Positions 63,001 through 64,000 of a stretch of DNA of 64,000 nucleotides are shown here, one piece after another (positions within the stretch are counted from its first letter, which is position 1; each line of letters starts with the position of its first letter). Position numbers and translations under genes: made by a program. The stretch is taken from contig NZ_JAGIPZ010000001.1 of assembly GCF_017814915.1 (NCBI RefSeq), positions 869,559 through 933,558 of the forward strand, given 5' to 3'. A model generated the notes under the pieces. It made no database searches, was not told the DNA's origin, and worked only from the letters and a program-made list of their open reading frames with translations. The DNA comes from Herbaspirillum sp. LeCh32-8. Lineage in GTDB: Bacteria; Pseudomonadota; Gammaproteobacteria; Burkholderiales; Burkholderiaceae_D.

Positions 63001-64000
63001 TGTTTCGACGGAAGCTGGCCATCGGGCGGCTCACCGAGCGATTCCAGCTCGACCTCGCGCTGGAGATCGCCGCTGGCAACCAGCTCGTGCACCACGGCAT
63101 AAACCTGCGCCACGGCCTGGTAGCTGGAGCGCGGCACCGGCATGTCGTCCCGGCAAGTAGCGTATAAGGTGCGCGCCAGCCAGACATGGCGGATCACCGG
63201 AATGCCGCAGTCGTGCGCGCGCCGGATCATCGCCTGGGCCACCTCATCCCGGCCCTTGGCCAGCACCACGGGCACCATCGCCCCGTCGGCGTCATAGAAC
63301 ATTGCCACCGCAAAGTGGGTCGGGTTGACCACCACGGCATTGGCGCCCTCGGTCTTGGCGGCCGGCGCTTCGTTGGCCCACTGGCGCGCCAGTTGCTTGC
63401 GCTGCCCCTTGACCATGGGATCGCCTTCGGACTCCTTGAATTCACGCTTGATCTCTTCCTGGTCCATCATCAGGTCCTTCTTGTGGAAGTACTTTTGCAC
63501 CGCATAGTCGATCACTCCCAGCACCAGGCATACCACGATGATGAGATGGAAGATATTGCGCAGCAGGGTCACGAAGGCTTCATAGGCGTCCTTGGGTTCG
63601 CCGCCGGCCAGCGTGAAGATGGCGCCCAGCTGGCCGCGGATCGCGCCATACATCATGGCGCCGATCAGCGCTGCCTTGCCCACGGTGATGAACAGCTCGA
63701 CCAGTTTCTTCTTGGAAAAGATCTGCTTCAGACCGTTGACCGGGTTCAGCTTGTCCAGTTTCGGCTCCAGCGCCTCGGTGGCGATCAGCATGCCGAACTG
63801 GCCCCAGTGCCCCACGACTGCGGCCAGCGGACAAATCACCAACACGGCGCAGAACACAACGGCCAGCAGGATCAGCGCGGCCATCAGCTGATTGTTCATG
63901 GCGGTGGGAAAGTCCTGCCCCACGCCCAAAATGCCGCCCTCCATCAAATTGAAGATGGCGCCCCTCCACAAGCGCTCCGACGCCAATGCCACTTCCATGA
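62997..64000 (-). CDS. hrcU: T3SS export switch protein HrcU/SctU (5' end outside window)
   Basis: 333+ aa. Several membrane helices, then the cytoplasmic domain with the self-cleaving NPTH (VVVNPTHFAVAMFYDA), and KREFKESEGDPMVKGQRKQL. Compared with the family, about 30 N-terminal residues (the SEKTEKPTPKK-type start) are missing, so ATG 63998 is probably internal and the gene continues past the window. It switches export from early to late substrates. Confidence 0.94.
   Translation of the reverse strand, partial: MEVALASERLWRGAIFNLMEGGILGVGQDFPTAMNNQLMAALILLAVVFCAVLVICPLAAVVGHWGQFGMLIATEALEPKLDKLNPVNGLKQIFSKKKLVELFITVGKAALIGAMMYGAIRGQLGAIFTLAGGEPKDAYEAFVTLLRNIFHLIIVVCLVLGVIDYAVQKYFHKKDLMMDQEEIKREFKESEGDPMVKGQRKQLARQWANEAPAAKTEGANAVVVNPTHFAVAMFYDADGAMVPVVLAKGRDEVAQAMIRRAHDCGIPVIRHVWLARTLYATCRDDMPVPRSSYQAVAQVYAVVHELVASGDLQREVELESLGEPPDGQLPSKQ

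Overview
The window reads as a GC-rich betaproteobacterial chromosome of the Oxalobacteraceae/Burkholderiales type, most like a plant-associated Herbaspirillum. The basis is gene content: Burkholderia-type porin, AAHS and MHS transporters, a group I Hrp/Hrc type III secretion system (T3SS) with HrpL-type promoters, and an arylacetonitrilase. This assignment is inference; no rRNA, tRNA or phylogenetic marker is present. No tRNA, rRNA, CRISPR array, insertion sequence or integrase was seen.

Region by region. 0-15 kb is ordinary chromosome: a universal stress protein behind a possible FNR/ANR box, NhaA, two tandem tiny membrane proteins (41 and 58 aa) that look like paralogues, a chemoreceptor, a DHA2-type exporter, a glyoxalase-like protein, a hybrid histidine kinase, HPPD with an aromatic-acid-type transporter, and a LysR regulator divergent from an MHS symporter. 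15.05-18.15 kb is a clearly AT-richer island: an OLD-family ATPase/TOPRIM nuclease followed by a 362-aa protein with a possible PD-(D/E)XK-like motif, closed by a perfect terminator whose stem contains the second gene's stop codon. It looks like an uncharacterised two-gene defence module. 18.3-20.3 kb holds a lipoprotein and a candidate effector, each behind a HrpL-type hrp box.

20.7-39.3 kb is an aldoxime/nitrile/amide catabolic island. A leftward operon carries a periplasmic binding protein, LivHMGF and a nitrilase. A heme aldoxime dehydratase is transcribed leftward on its own. A rightward operon carries a Rhodococcus-type amidase and a urea/amide-type ABC transporter, followed by a porin. 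Two paralogous TrmB-type regulators lie within the island, and four copies of a TTTGTC-N10-GAC palindrome sit on the -35 elements of its promoters. An enoyl-CoA hydratase-like gene shares the same operator. Aldoxime to nitrile to acid, plus amide to acid, would let the cell use plant aldoximes and nitriles, possibly making indole- or phenylacetic acid.

39.5-64 kb (all leftward) is the virulence/attachment island. It contains a FAD/NAD-fold candidate effector (888 aa), an effector-chaperone-phosphoribosyltransferase operon behind an hrp box, a complete-looking R64-type type IVb pilus cluster (PilL, N, O, P, Q, R, S, M, V, lytic transglycosylase, PilT-like ATPase) with its own terminator, and Hrp/Hrc genes in Pseudomonas syringae-like order (HrcU, unknown, HrpB, HrcJ, HrpD, HrpE, HrpF, HrpG, HrcC). 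HrcU runs off the window end. The pilus cluster therefore sits between T3SS structural genes and T3SS effector genes, with an hrp box at its upstream side.
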